This document shows positions 47,048-55,379 of a DNA stretch of 64,000 nucleotides, in pieces. The first letter of the stretch is position 1. Every line of letters begins with the position of its first letter. The notes under the pieces were generated by a model. The model saw nothing but the letters and a program-made list of their open reading frames with translations. It ran no database searches and was not told where the DNA came from. Position numbers and translations under genes: made by a program. This DNA comes from Acinetobacter sp. XS-4 (GTDB lineage Bacteria; Pseudomonadota; Gammaproteobacteria; Pseudomonadales; Moraxellaceae): positions 930,001 through 994,000 of the forward strand of contig NZ_CP094657.1 in assembly GCF_023920705.1 (NCBI RefSeq), written 5' to 3'.

Positions 47048-47437
47048 TTAATGTTCTAAATACTTGTTCATATACTCTTCACGAATAGCTGTTTTTTCTT
47101 CACCATTTGCTTTAAGCATACGCTGGCGTAAATCATTACGCTCTTGTGTACTCATTTTTTGCCATACTTCACGCATTTTTTCTTTTTCAGCATCGGGGAG
47201 TTGAGTAAACCAGTCCATACGTTGCTGTAGGTTCGTACTTTGATTCGCTGGTAATTCTTTCAAGCTCTGGTAACGTTTAATAACTGCACGTTGTTCTTCT
47301 TCAGAAAGAGCATTCCATGTGTCATCAACTTGTGTATTGGCATCCTTAGAAAAAATCCAAAATCGTTCAAAACCTGCAAAACTCGTTTGCAAGAAACTTA
47401 ATGAACAAAGGATAAGTGCTAATTTTTTAGCTGCCAT
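47048..47437 (-). CDS. DUF3106-type exported protein
   Basis: This 129-residue protein has a signal peptide (cleavage near SFAG) followed by a charged helical domain with repeated LSEEEQRAVIKRYQSL, LPDAEKEKMREVW and MSTQERNDLRQRM blocks. The spacing of these acidic/Trp/Arg helices fits the DUF3106 family. The repeats recall CpxP/LTXXQ-like periplasmic sensors, but I do not claim homology. Its start (47437) overlaps the upstream small membrane-protein gene by 11 bases, so it belongs to the sigma-factor operon and could act as its periplasmic sensor. The longer start at 47455 is possible. Confidence 0.7.
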   Translation of the reverse strand: MAAKKLALILCSLSFLQTSFAGFERFWIFSKDANTQVDDTWNALSEEEQRAVIKRYQSLKELPANQSTNLQQRMDWFTQLPDAEKEKMREVWQKMSTQERNDLRQRMLKANGEEKTAIREEYMNKYLEH

Positions 47438-47747
47438 GTTGTACTTTATCCTCACCCAAGACCATTAGCATTTCTAAATCTTCCACCATTTGTGGAGATA
47501 ATTTAGGATTTACAATTACTTGATTTTGTGGCTTATCAACAATATCTGCTGAATTAGGTAAAATTACAAAACCTGTGATCGCAGCTGCAAGTGCAAAACC
47601 AGACATTTTCCAGACACTATAAAAAGAGGCTGGTTTTTTTTGAATATGGTCAAGCACATGATTCATGACCACTGTTTTATTTTTATGGTGATGTGCCAAA
47701 CTATCAAGTTTAGACGTCACCTTTTTAGTGAAATCATCATGATTCAT
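47427..47747 (-). CDS. Small single-helix protein, candidate anti-sigma factor
   Basis: This 106-residue protein has a charged His/Lys-rich cytoplasmic N-terminus (about 1-45), one transmembrane helix (about 50-66, SGFALAAAITGFVILP) and a short periplasmic tail (PKLSPQMVEDLEMLMVLGEDKV). It lies directly after an ECF sigma gene with an 11-base overlap. That arrangement, and the topology, are typical of membrane anti-sigma factors, but I see no ZAS zinc motif and do not recognise a family. The next gene also overlaps it by 11 bases. Confidence 0.6.
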   Translation of the reverse strand: MNHDDFTKKVTSKLDSLAHHHKNKTVVMNHVLDHIQKKPASFYSVWKMSGFALAAAITGFVILPNSADIVDKPQNQVIVNPKLSPQMVEDLEMLMVLGEDKVQHGS

Positions 47748-48372
47748 CAGAACCTCCCAAGGGATTTAAATGGGCTAAGTACTCTCTAAGTCCCTGAATT
47801 GCTCGGTGATAATGGGTTTTTACACTACCTTCAGTACAGTTCATGATCTGAGCTGTTGTGTGTGTGTCAAAACCTTCCCACGCACGTAACATAAATGCCT
47901 GTTGTTGACGAACGGGTAGCTTTGAAATTGCTTCTCGAATTTCTTCGATAGTCACTGCTTGATCAAGAAAATCTGCAGGATTAATGGCTTTTTCATCAAC
48001 TACATCAATAACTTCATCGTCGTCATTATCCAGACTAACTTTTTTGAAGAATGAAAATGGGTTTGCTCTACGAGATTCTTTGCGGCGCCAGTCCTGAAGT
48101 TTGTTGTTTAAAATAGTATAAAACAGGGGATACCATTCTTCAGTACTTTTATCGGCATAAGATTTGTGTAAAGCAATAAATGCTTCTTGAACCAAATCCA
48201 TTGCAATACCTTGTTGACCTTGGGTAGCACTCTCCATCATCACCAAAGCACGACCAGTAACATCTTGCATGAAAACTTTCAGGCGTTGTTCAGCCGTGCT
48301 TGCATGAGCACTAGATGTTTCCGATCGAGACTTTTTCGGTGCTAAATCCATGGAGATGGAAAATCCTGTCAT
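47737..48372 (-). CDS. ECF-type RNA polymerase sigma factor
   Basis: This ~211-residue sigma-70 family protein of extracytoplasmic-function type has region 2 with IAMDLVQEAFIALHKSY and a core-binding WYPLFYTILNNKLQDWRR segment, and region 4 with LPVRQQQAFMLRAWEGFD and the helix-turn-helix CTEGSVKTHYHRAIQGLREYL. An acidic linker (DNDDDEVIDVVDE) separates them. Regions 1.1 and 3 are lacking. Three in-frame ATGs are possible (48396, 48372, 48351); I chose 48372 because AAGGTGGG lies about 9 bases upstream. It heads an operon with a small membrane protein and a DUF3106 protein. Its stimulus and regulon cannot be read here. Confidence 0.85.
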   Translation of the reverse strand: MTGFSISMDLAPKKSRSETSSAHASTAEQRLKVFMQDVTGRALVMMESATQGQQGIAMDLVQEAFIALHKSYADKSTEEWYPLFYTILNNKLQDWRRKESRRANPFSFFKKVSLDNDDDEVIDVVDEKAINPADFLDQAVTIEEIREAISKLPVRQQQAFMLRAWEGFDTHTTAQIMNCTEGSVKTHYHRAIQGLREYLAHLNPLGGSDES

Positions 48373-48510
48373 TGGACATACCCACCTTATCTTCAATATA
48401 TCTCTTATATAACGTTGAAAAGAGGTGGGAGGTTGACAACAATCGGCTATTTTTTACTAGTGTAATTGATTTTTTTCACAAATATGTGAGAAGTAAAATA
48501 AATTAACGTT

Positions 48511-49287
48511 TTATTGGCGTTGACGAACCATCTCAAAGAAACAAATAGATCCTGCAATTGCTACGTTTAATGACTCTTGCCCACCTGGCTGTGGAATAGT
48601 CACTGACTGTGCGTGCTCTAAAGCGTAATCACTTGCACCTTGGCCTTCATTTCCTAAAATCCAGACACAGGGTTTTGAAAGATCTTGTGAATAGAGGCTT
48701 GTTGAGTGATGAGAGCTTGTAACAAAAACTGGTGTTTGAAATTTTGGAAGAATATCTGTGAGCTGGAAGTTTTCAAAACAATGCAAGCTAAAATGGGCTC
48801 CCATACCTGCTCTTAAAACTCGTGGCGACCAAAGTGATGCAGATCCTTGTGTGCAAATGATTTGCTTAATATTTGCTGCTGCTGCTGAACGTAGCAATGT
48901 GCCTACGTTACCTGGATCTTGTATATTTTCCAGAATTAAAGTATCTACTTTATAGTCAATTGTTGATGCTGTTTTAGGCAAATCAATAATAGCTAAACAA
49001 GCTAAGCTCGTACCTAATGTGCTCAAATCTCTATATAAAACTTCGCTAATAACAAAGATATGGCCTTGATGCAGTTCAATTATTTTTTTTAAATCAGCAT
49101 GTTCTAATGCTTGTTCTGTAGTAAATAAGGAAAAAATCTTTTTTTGCTGTTGTAACCACGTCAAACAGAGATGGGTACCTTCAAGAACTGTTTGTTGGTG
49201 CTTTTTTCGAGCGCTATTAAGTTCAATTAATCCACGCAAATGTTTAATTTTTGCATTGTCTTTTGATTCTAAAAAAATAACCGCCAT
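48511..49287 (-). CDS. TrmH/SpoU family RNA methyltransferase
   Basis: This 258-residue SPOUT-class RNA 2'-O-methyltransferase has the N-terminal substrate-binding domain TVLEGTHLCLTWL, motif 1 ENIQDPGNVGTLLRSAAA, motif 2 WILGNEGQG, and motif 3 IPQPGGQESLNVAIA, which together form the knotted SAM site. The target, a ribose in rRNA or tRNA, cannot be specified; relatives include RlmB and TsnR-like enzymes. It lies downstream of fbp in the same direction, with a probable terminator in between. Confidence 0.87.
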   Translation of the reverse strand: MAVIFLESKDNAKIKHLRGLIELNSARKKHQQTVLEGTHLCLTWLQQQKKIFSLFTTEQALEHADLKKIIELHQGHIFVISEVLYRDLSTLGTSLACLAIIDLPKTASTIDYKVDTLILENIQDPGNVGTLLRSAAAANIKQIICTQGSASLWSPRVLRAGMGAHFSLHCFENFQLTDILPKFQTPVFVTSSHHSTSLYSQDLSKPCVWILGNEGQGASDYALEHAQSVTIPQPGGQESLNVAIAGSICFFEMVRQRQ

Positions 49288-49301
49288 GAGAAAATATCCA
49301 A

Positions 49302-49331
49302 CAAAAGGGCACCATCATACTATGATGCCCT
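49302..49331 (-). terminator. Probable terminator after fbp
   Basis: On the minus strand AGGGC-ATCAT pairs with ATGAT-GCCCT with a 3-base bulge and is followed by TTTTGTT. It lies between the fbp stop and the methyltransferase start. Confidence 0.5.
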
Positions 49332-49346
49332 AAAGAATTAAAATTA

Positions 49347-50318
49347 TTAATGATAGCTTGTTACACGTTCAACTTCATTTTTAGAACCAATAATTACAGG
49401 AACACGTTGGTGAAGCTCTGTTGGTTCAATGTCTAAAATGCGAACACGGCCTGTAGTTGATGTGCCACCAGCTTGTTCAATCAGCATACTCATTGGGTTT
49501 GCTTCATACATTAAACGTAAACGACCCGCTTTTTTAGGATCTTTTAAGTCGTATGGATAAAGGAAAATACCACCGCGACATAAAATACGGTGAATATCAC
49601 CCACCATACATGCTACCCAACGCATGTTGAAATCTTTTTCACGAACAGAAGTTTTACCTTCAAGCAATTCATTAATATATTGTTTTACAGGCTCTTCCCA
49701 ATGACGTTGGTTAGATGCGTTAATTGCAAACTCTTGCGTATCTGCTGAAACTTGAACATTGTCAGTAGTAAGCAAGAATGTTTGAGTTTCAGGGTCTAAA
49801 GTAAAGAATACTACGCCATTTCCTACAGTTAAGGCCATCATGGTTGATGGGCCATAAAGTACGTAACCAGCAGCAACTTGCTGTGTACCCGCTTGCATGA
49901 AATCTTCTGCTTGTGTTACCGCATTTTTTGCAGGCAGGATAGAGAAAATTGTACCTACACACATATTGATATCGATGTTGCTTGAGCCATCTAGTGGATC
50001 AAATAACACTAAATATTTACCATTTTCTTGTGCAGGTGTGAACTCATCAAGCTCTTCAGAAGCGAGGCCACCCACTTGTGGATGAACTTTTAAAGCATCA
50101 ATTAAATAGTCATTTGAAATCACATCAAGTTTTTTCTGTGTTTCACCTTGAACATTTTCATTACCAGCACTACCCAAAATACCAGCGAGTGCACCTTTTT
50201 GTAAGGCTTGATCGATCGTTTTACAGGTAGTGGCGATAGTGTCGATGACTTGAGCCAACTCAGGTGTTAGATTCCCTTTTTGTTGTTGTAAAAATTGGGA
50301 CAATGTGAGGTTGGACAT
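49347..50318 (-). CDS. fbp: Class I fructose-1,6-bisphosphatase
   Basis: Fbp hydrolyses fructose-1,6-bisphosphate to fructose-6-phosphate, the irreversible gluconeogenic step, essential for organisms that grow on organic acids. The 323-residue protein has the metal-site motif DPLDGSSN (about 107-114), the upstream SEELDEF segment, and the substrate-site [23 protein letters not shown] region. I start at 50318 ([10 protein letters not shown]) with AGGAGC 8 bases upstream; the frame from 50348 adds ten unrelated residues. Confidence 0.95.
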   Translation of the reverse strand: MSNLTLSQFLQQQKGNLTPELAQVIDTIATTCKTIDQALQKGALAGILGSAGNENVQGETQKKLDVISNDYLIDALKVHPQVGGLASEELDEFTPAQENGKYLVLFDPLDGSSNIDINMCVGTIFSILPAKNAVTQAEDFMQAGTQQVAAGYVLYGPSTMMALTVGNGVVFFTLDPETQTFLLTTDNVQVSADTQEFAINASNQRHWEEPVKQYINELLEGKTSVREKDFNMRWVACMVGDIHRILCRGGIFLYPYDLKDPKKAGRLRLMYEANPMSMLIEQAGGTSTTGRVRILDIEPTELHQRVPVIIGSKNEVERVTSYH

Positions 50319-50503
50319 ATAAAATAGCTCCTGTGCTTCAAGCATCAAAATGAGTCAGATAAATACGAGGCATATTCTAGATGAGAATGTCACAAAATAA
50401 AAATTATCTTACTTTATTTGTGTTGGATTTATGCTTACAACCCCCATTTTAAATGGTATGTTGATTATATGACAACGGACTGTATATTTTTAGGAGAATC
50501 GAA

Positions 50504-50689
50504 ATGACAACAAAGAAGTTTGATGCGACCCCAACAGCAGGTGAACCAATCAATCTAGATGAAATTTCGAAAGAAAATGTTCAGGAAGCTTGGAAAGACT
50601 ACGAGGCTAAGCCTGAATATAAAGATTTTAATAAGCATGATTTGATTGAATCTATGCAACATTCTGAAGAAGAAAAGAAATCTTCTTAA
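50504..50689 (+). CDS. Small acidic protein, 61 residues
   Basis: This is a short, highly charged, probably soluble protein without cysteine, signal or membrane helix. It begins MTTKKFDATPTAGEPINL and ends in a Glu/Lys/Ser-rich tail (SEEEKKSS). The ribosome-binding site TAGGAG is well placed 7-8 bases before the ATG, and a terminator follows, so it looks like a genuine single-gene unit. I do not recognise its family or function. Confidence 0.7.
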   Translation: MTTKKFDATPTAGEPINLDEISKENVQEAWKDYEAKPEYKDFNKHDLIESMQHSEEEKKSS

Positions 50690-50703
50690 GTTTTGTTGTT
50701 ATA

Positions 50704-50738
50704 AAAAAACGCTCATAAAATATGAGCGTTTTTTTATG
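50704..50738. terminator. Bidirectional terminator, small acidic gene / pal
   Basis: AACGCTCATA and TATGAGCGTT pair perfectly around AAA, with an A-run before and T-run after. It can end the 61-residue gene and the convergent tol-pal operon. Confidence 0.87.
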
Positions 50739-50746
50739 CATCTGCC

Positions 50747-51307
50747 TTATTTTAATAAAGGAGGCACTGCTTCGTAATTAATTTCAACGCGGCGATTTTC
50801 TTTCCACGCAGATTCATCATGTCCTGCATTTACAGGTGCTTCTTTACCATAACTTACAGCTTCAAGTTGCTGTGGGTTTACACCATTGGTAATTAAGTAG
50901 CTTTGTACAGCTTTAGCACGACGCTCGCCTAAAGCCATATTGTACTCACGTGTACCACGTTCATCTGTATGACCAGTTAATGCAACTTTTGAATTTGCAT
51001 TTGCCATAAGGAATTGAGCGTGAGCTTGAAGCGTTTGATAGTCTTCAGTAGATAAATCACTACTGTCATAATCAAAATGAACAACGCGTTTAGCCAAAGC
51101 AGCTTTATTTGCCTCAGTTACACCTTTCGATGAAGCACCAGCCAAATTTTGAGCATTTAATGCCGCATCTTCACTTAAACCAGAAGTGTTAACTGTACTT
51201 GGATTTGTGCCAGTTGCAGTAGTTGTTGCTGGTTTGCGGCTAGCACAACCCGTCATTACAAGTGCTACACTAAGAAAGGGTAAAGCTAAATATTTGATTG
51301 ATTTCAT
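50747..51307 (-). CDS. pal: Peptidoglycan-associated lipoprotein Pal
   Basis: Pal is an outer-membrane lipoprotein that binds peptidoglycan and TolB, keeping the outer membrane attached during constriction. The 186-residue protein has a signal peptide with the lipobox VMTGC, a low-complexity Thr/Ala linker, and a C-terminal OmpA-like domain with [32 protein letters not shown] and ENRRVEI. The start at 51307 (MKSIKY) has GGAGAAG just upstream; 51322 is rejected. It is the last gene of the ybgC-tolQRAB-pal cluster. Confidence 0.95.
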   Translation of the reverse strand: MKSIKYLALPFLSVALVMTGCASRKPATTTATGTNPSTVNTSGLSEDAALNAQNLAGASSKGVTEANKAALAKRVVHFDYDSSDLSTEDYQTLQAHAQFLMANANSKVALTGHTDERGTREYNMALGERRAKAVQSYLITNGVNPQQLEAVSYGKEAPVNAGHDESAWKENRRVEINYEAVPPLLK

Positions 51308-51334
51308 GATCTTCTCCATCAATGGAATTAAAAG

Positions 51335-52615
51335 TTATTTTGGTGCCCAAGCTGGTTCACGTACTTCACCTTGTTCACTTGGTAAATTCATACGGAAACG
51401 TCCATCAGTAGACATGATAGATAACAGGCCACGGCTGCCTTCACGAGTCGCGTAGACCACCATTTGCCCATTCGGTGAGAAACTTGGTGATTCATCTAAA
51501 CTGGTTGGAGTAAGAATATTGGTGATACCAGTATTAATGTCCTGAATTGCAACTTTATAACTGCTGCCACTTGGACGATGAACAAGAGCAATTTTTTTGC
51601 CATCTGCACTCAAAGTTCCGCGTGCATTAAATGAACCTTTAAACGTTAGACGTTTTACTGAACCATCAGCAAAGGTATAACGATAGATTTGGGCTGAACC
51701 ACCACGGTCAGAAGTGAAAATAAACGATTTTCCATCTGGTGTATAACGTGCTTCTGTATCAATTGCCGAGTCGTTTGTCATACGTTTGACTTGGCGAGTT
51801 GATAAATCCATTTGATAGATTTCTGGATTGCCATTCATGGATGCTGTAAATAGCATTGATTGACCATCAGGTGAAAAACTCGGTGCGCCATTTAAGCCTT
51901 TAAAGCTAGTGAGTACTTCACGTGTGCCAGTTGATAAATCTTGCAGATAAATTGCTGGACGTTTGGTTTCAAAAGAAACATAAGCAATTTTCTTGGCATC
52001 TGGTGTCCATGCCGGAGAAAGAATTGGGTCACGAGATGACAAAACAGTTTTTGGCTGTTCACCATCGGTATCTGCAATTTGTAGAGTATAACGCTCTGCA
52101 GGAGTTGCTGGATTTCTGAGTACATATGCAATACGGCCGCTAAAGTCACCTGGAATGCCAGTAAGTGCCTGATAAATAGCATCACTCACCATATGACCAG
52201 CTTGGCGTATGCGTGAAGCAGGAACATTTAAAAGTTCATTTAAAATGTATTGCTGCTTTTGTACATCATAAAGTTGATAATGAACTTCAAAACCTGTAGC
52301 TGTTTGTTTAATTTGTCCAGTAACTACATACGGAATTCCAGCAGTTTGCCAGTCAGAAGCTTGAATTTGATTGATTGCAGCATTGGCTGGCAAATTTTTA
52401 GATGAGCTTGTAAAACGTCCAGAACGGTTTAAGTCAGTTTCAACAATAGGAGAAAGCCCATTGTCATTGTTAAATGGGACAATAGCAATTTTTGGTGCCT
52501 GATCTGGTGCTTTAGCAATTTCCAGATATAACTGGGCAAAAGCAGTTGTAGAAGCAATAGGGCTTAAGGCGGTGATCAATGCTAAAGATAGCAGGTGTTT
52601 GCGGCTCGTATTCAT
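51335..52615 (-). CDS. tolB: Tol-Pal periplasmic beta-propeller protein TolB
   Basis: TolB is a periplasmic protein that cycles between Pal and TolA. The 426-residue protein has a signal peptide (cleavage after AFA, about residue 27), an N-terminal domain with IAIVPFNND, and a C-terminal six-bladed beta-propeller with repeated SPAWTPDAKKIAY, SFSPDGQSMLF, RYTPDGKSFIF and SFSPNGQMVVY strands. It ends 27 bases before pal and begins 93 bases after tolA; the tolA-tolB gap contains a long hairpin. Confidence 0.96.
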   Translation of the reverse strand: MNTSRKHLLSLALITALSPIASTTAFAQLYLEIAKAPDQAPKIAIVPFNNDNGLSPIVETDLNRSGRFTSSSKNLPANAAINQIQASDWQTAGIPYVVTGQIKQTATGFEVHYQLYDVQKQQYILNELLNVPASRIRQAGHMVSDAIYQALTGIPGDFSGRIAYVLRNPATPAERYTLQIADTDGEQPKTVLSSRDPILSPAWTPDAKKIAYVSFETKRPAIYLQDLSTGTREVLTSFKGLNGAPSFSPDGQSMLFTASMNGNPEIYQMDLSTRQVKRMTNDSAIDTEARYTPDGKSFIFTSDRGGSAQIYRYTFADGSVKRLTFKGSFNARGTLSADGKKIALVHRPSGSSYKVAIQDINTGITNILTPTSLDESPSFSPNGQMVVYATREGSRGLLSIMSTDGRFRMNLPSEQGEVREPAWAPK

Positions 52616-52664
52616 AAGTTTAAAGTCATAGCAGATATTTTTGTGACTGTTGATTTTGTAGCAT

Positions 52665-52699
52665 AGTTACATGCCTTAAACTATTTAAAGCATGTAACT
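52665..52699. repeat. Long hairpin in the tolA-tolB gap
   Basis: AGTTACATGC and GCATGTAACT pair perfectly (10 bp). Inside, after one mismatch, TTAAA and TTTAA pair around a 3-base CTA loop, giving a nearly continuous 16-bp stem. No T-run follows in either direction, so it is not a normal intrinsic terminator; it is more likely a processing, stability or attenuation element in the tol-pal mRNA, or a protein-binding site. Confidence 0.55.
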
Positions 52700-52708
52700 C
52701 TTTCAAAA

Positions 52709-54202
52709 TTATTGCGCTCTAAATGTAGAGTTAACACTTCTTGCTTCGCGTCTTGCATCAGGGTCTGATGGCATAGGATATGGTGCAGATGCTTGAATTG
52801 CGGCCTTAATACTTGCATCTAAAGCATCATCTCCGCTTGAACGTGTGATCACAATAGAATTAACGCTACCTGAGTCTGAAAGGGTAAAACGAACACCAAC
52901 TGTTTTACCACTACTGCCAGTCGGGACATCCCAAGAGCGTCGAATTTTTTGCTCAAAATCACGTCTAGCTGAAGACGCAATTTTTTTAGCTTCGGCTTTC
53001 TTCTGAGCTGCTTCTTCTTGAGCTTTTTGAGCAGATGCAGCTTTTGCTTCGGCCTCTGCTTCAGCTTTACGTTTAGCATCATCAGCAGCTTTTTGCTGTT
53101 TAGCTTTAGCGTCAGCCTCAGCTTTTTGTTGCTTGGCTTTTGAGTCAGCTTCAGCTTTACGCTTAGCATCTTCATTAGCCTTTTGTTGTTTAGCTTTTGC
53201 ATCAGCCTCAGCTTTGCGTTTAGCGTCGTCAGCTTTTTGCTGTTTAGCTTTAGCGTCTGCTTCAGCTTTGCGTTTAGCATCGTCATTGGCTTTTTGCTGC
53301 TTAGCTTTAGCGTCTGCTTCAGCTTTACGTTTAGCGTCGTCATTAACTTTTTGCTGTTTAGCTTTAGCGTCTGCTTCAGCTTTACGTTTAGCATCGTCAT
53401 TAGCTTTTTGCTGTTTAGCTTTTGAGTCAGCTTCAGCTTTACGCTTAGCATCGTCATTAGCTTTTTGCTGCTTCGCTTTAGCGTCTGCTTCAGCTTTACG
53501 TTTAGCGTCATCATTAGCTTTTTGCTGTTTCGCTTTAGCATCTGCTTCAGCTTTTTGTTTAGCTTCTTGCTGTGCTCGAAGTTTAGCGTTTTCGGCTTTT
53601 TGAGCCTCACGTTTTAGCTTTGCATCGGTCTCTGCTTTTTGCTTAGCTTCTTCAGCAACTTTTTGTCTTGCCTTAGCATCTGCTTCAGCTTTTGCACTTT
53701 GTTCAGCCTTACGTTTTTGTTCGGCTTCGGATTTTGTTTTAGCCTCATTCTGGCGTTTAGCTTCAGCTTGCTGCTTTTGTATTTCCTCTATACGTTGCTG
53801 TTCTGCTGCTTGTTTAGCTTTTGCAGCTTCTTCAGCTTTACGTTTTTGTTCAGCTAATTTTGCTTGCTGTGCCTGTTCCACTTTTTGCTTTTGAGCAGCA
53901 AGTTGTTGAGCTGTTGGAGGAGGGGGCGTAGCCGGAAGATTTTCAGGAAGCGTTTCATCCACAATAGGCGTTAACACCTCTTTTGCTTCATTGGTAGCTG
54001 TAGTTTCTTGTTCAACTTCTTTGGCTAACGGAGGCGGTAAATCTTCTGGCTTAACTAAAATAGTTGTTAGCTTTTTTGGCTGTTCAGGTGGTTTACTCAA
54101 GCCTAAAAAAAGCAAGCCAACAATGGCAATTGCATGAACTCCTAGTGTAAAGCTCAATGCAATCGCATTTTGTTTAAAGTGTGGCTTTTGATTTTTATTC
54201 AT
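52709..54202 (-). CDS. tolA: TolA, membrane-spanning Tol-Pal protein
   Basis: TolA links TolQR in the inner membrane to TolB/Pal across the periplasm. The 497-residue protein has a short cytoplasmic N-terminus, one transmembrane helix (about 13-35), a Pro-rich linker (about 38-97), a very long Lys/Ala/Glu coiled-coil domain II (about 100-410) and the compact C-terminal domain III (FEQKIRRSWDVPTGSSGK, then SGDDALDASIKAAIQ). Within domain II a 19-residue unit of the type KAEADAKAKQQKANDDAKR is repeated about nine times (residues ~217-379). It lies 3 bases after tolR. Confidence 0.94.
   Translation of the reverse strand: MNKNQKPHFKQNAIALSFTLGVHAIAIVGLLFLGLSKPPEQPKKLTTILVKPEDLPPPLAKEVEQETTATNEAKEVLTPIVDETLPENLPATPPPPTAQQLAAQKQKVEQAQQAKLAEQKRKAEEAAKAKQAAEQQRIEEIQKQQAEAKRQNEAKTKSEAEQKRKAEQSAKAEADAKARQKVAEEAKQKAETDAKLKREAQKAENAKLRAQQEAKQKAEADAKAKQQKANDDAKRKAEADAKAKQQKANDDAKRKAEADSKAKQQKANDDAKRKAEADAKAKQQKVNDDAKRKAEADAKAKQQKANDDAKRKAEADAKAKQQKADDAKRKAEADAKAKQQKANEDAKRKAEADSKAKQQKAEADAKAKQQKAADDAKRKAEAEAEAKAASAQKAQEEAAQKKAEAKKIASSARRDFEQKIRRSWDVPTGSSGKTVGVRFTLSDSGSVNSIVITRSSGDDALDASIKAAIQASAPYPMPSDPDARREARSVNSTFRAQ
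53066..53554 (-). repeat. Tandem 57-bp repeats encoding the TolA coiled coil
   Basis: About nine tandem copies of a 19-codon unit encode TolA residues ~217-379. Copies differ by single residues (Ala/Ser in ADxKAK, Ala/Val in QKxND), one copy lacks a residue, and one is shortened to 11 residues. Such arrays can change copy number by slippage or recombination while staying in frame. Confidence 0.85.
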
Positions 54203-54205
54203 AGC

Positions 54206-54658
54206 TTATTTTAAAGGCTCTGTCAGAAGGCCAACTTGAGTTAAACCTGCTTCTTGTAAACTTGCCATCAATGATACGACTTCTCCATAAGGACGAGACT
54301 TATCACCATTGACTAAAACTGTGAGTTGTTTATTTTCTTGTTCAGCTTGTTTTTGTGCATCGCTTAAAACTTCTTCAAGTTTTTCACGAGACAATGGTTC
54401 ACTATCTTTGTAATCTTCATACTGAAGATAAATATTGCCATCTTTACCAATCGTGACCATGGCTGGCATATCTTTTGATTCGATTGGATGATTATTTGCT
54501 TGAGGTAAATCGACTTTAATCCCACTAGTAATCATGGGAGCAGTCACCATGAAAATAACCAAAAGTACGAGCATAACGTCAATATAGGGTACGACGTTCA
54601 TATCACTTTTTAGTGGTTTTTTTATGCGCTCAAAGCGCCCTGAACGCTGAATTGCCAT
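54206..54658 (-). CDS. tolR: TolR, Tol-Pal energy-transducing protein
   Basis: TolR (ExbD family) works with TolQ to convert the proton-motive force into TolA movement. The 150-residue protein has one N-terminal transmembrane helix with the essential aspartate in VVPYIDVMLVLLVIFMV (about D27), and a periplasmic domain ending in EAGLTQVGLLTEP. It shares one base with tolQ and ends 3 bases before tolA, showing tight coupling. Confidence 0.95.
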   Translation of the reverse strand: MAIQRSGRFERIKKPLKSDMNVVPYIDVMLVLLVIFMVTAPMITSGIKVDLPQANNHPIESKDMPAMVTIGKDGNIYLQYEDYKDSEPLSREKLEEVLSDAQKQAEQENKQLTVLVNGDKSRPYGEVVSLMASLQEAGLTQVGLLTEPLK

Positions 54659-55356
54659 TATGCATCTTCCTGTGATGAACCCACAGACTGACGTTGCAAT
54701 AAGGCAATCATCTCTTCAGCAAATAAAGCACGATCAGAGTAAACACTTTCACTTTTAGAAGTGAAGTGGTTAAAAGCCAATACAGCAGGAATTGCAGCAA
54801 ATAAACCAATTGCGGTTGCAATAAGTGCTTCGGCAATACCAGGTGCAACAGTTGCCAAAGTGACTTGATCAACAGCAGCTAAACCGATAAATGCATTCAT
54901 AATCCCCCAAACGGTACCGAATAGACCGATGTAAGGAGCTACAGAGCCAATACTTGCTAAAGTACCTAAGCCGTATTCTAAGTGGCTCTGATCACGACTC
55001 AGACCTACACGTAAAATACGTTCAGTCCCTTCAATTGTTTGTGAAACAGGGGCATGACGTTTTTTAAGCTTAAAAAACTCACTCAATCCTTGATAAAAAA
55101 TATCTTCGAGACCTGAGCGTTTTGAGTTGAGCTGAGCATTGTTGTAAAGCGTATTGAGTTCAGCACCTGACCAGAACATTTTCTGGAAATGTTCATCTTC
55201 TTGATGTGCTTTTTTATAACTCATATGTAACTTGGCAATCAGATACCAACTAAAGATTGATGCTAACAATAAAATTAGCATGACCAACTGAACGACTGGA
55301 CTTGCCTGTAAAATAAGGTCAGAAATATGCAGGGTTGATTCAATGTTTGTTGCCAT
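54658..55356 (-). CDS. tolQ: TolQ, Tol-Pal proton channel protein
   Basis: TolQ (ExbB/MotA family) forms the proton-conducting stator with TolR. The 232-residue protein has three transmembrane helices (about 18-40, 135-158 and 170-192), the family region GTLASIGSVAPYIGLFGTVWGIM and the conserved APGIAEALIATAIGLFAAIPAV. It lies 23 bases after ybgC and overlaps tolR by one base. Confidence 0.96.
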   Translation of the reverse strand: MATNIESTLHISDLILQASPVVQLVMLILLLASIFSWYLIAKLHMSYKKAHQEDEHFQKMFWSGAELNTLYNNAQLNSKRSGLEDIFYQGLSEFFKLKKRHAPVSQTIEGTERILRVGLSRDQSHLEYGLGTLASIGSVAPYIGLFGTVWGIMNAFIGLAAVDQVTLATVAPGIAEALIATAIGLFAAIPAVLAFNHFTSKSESVYSDRALFAEEMIALLQRQSVGSSQEDA

Positions 55357-55379
55357 AGTTACATATGCCGGTTGTTTTT

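Noticed and set aside
53133..53603. Long open frames on both strands inside tolA, encoding Ala/Ser/Leu- or Lys/Leu-rich repeats
   Set aside because: They arise because the repeated Lys/Ala codons of the TolA coiled coil leave few stops in other frames. Their composition is a by-product of the repeat.
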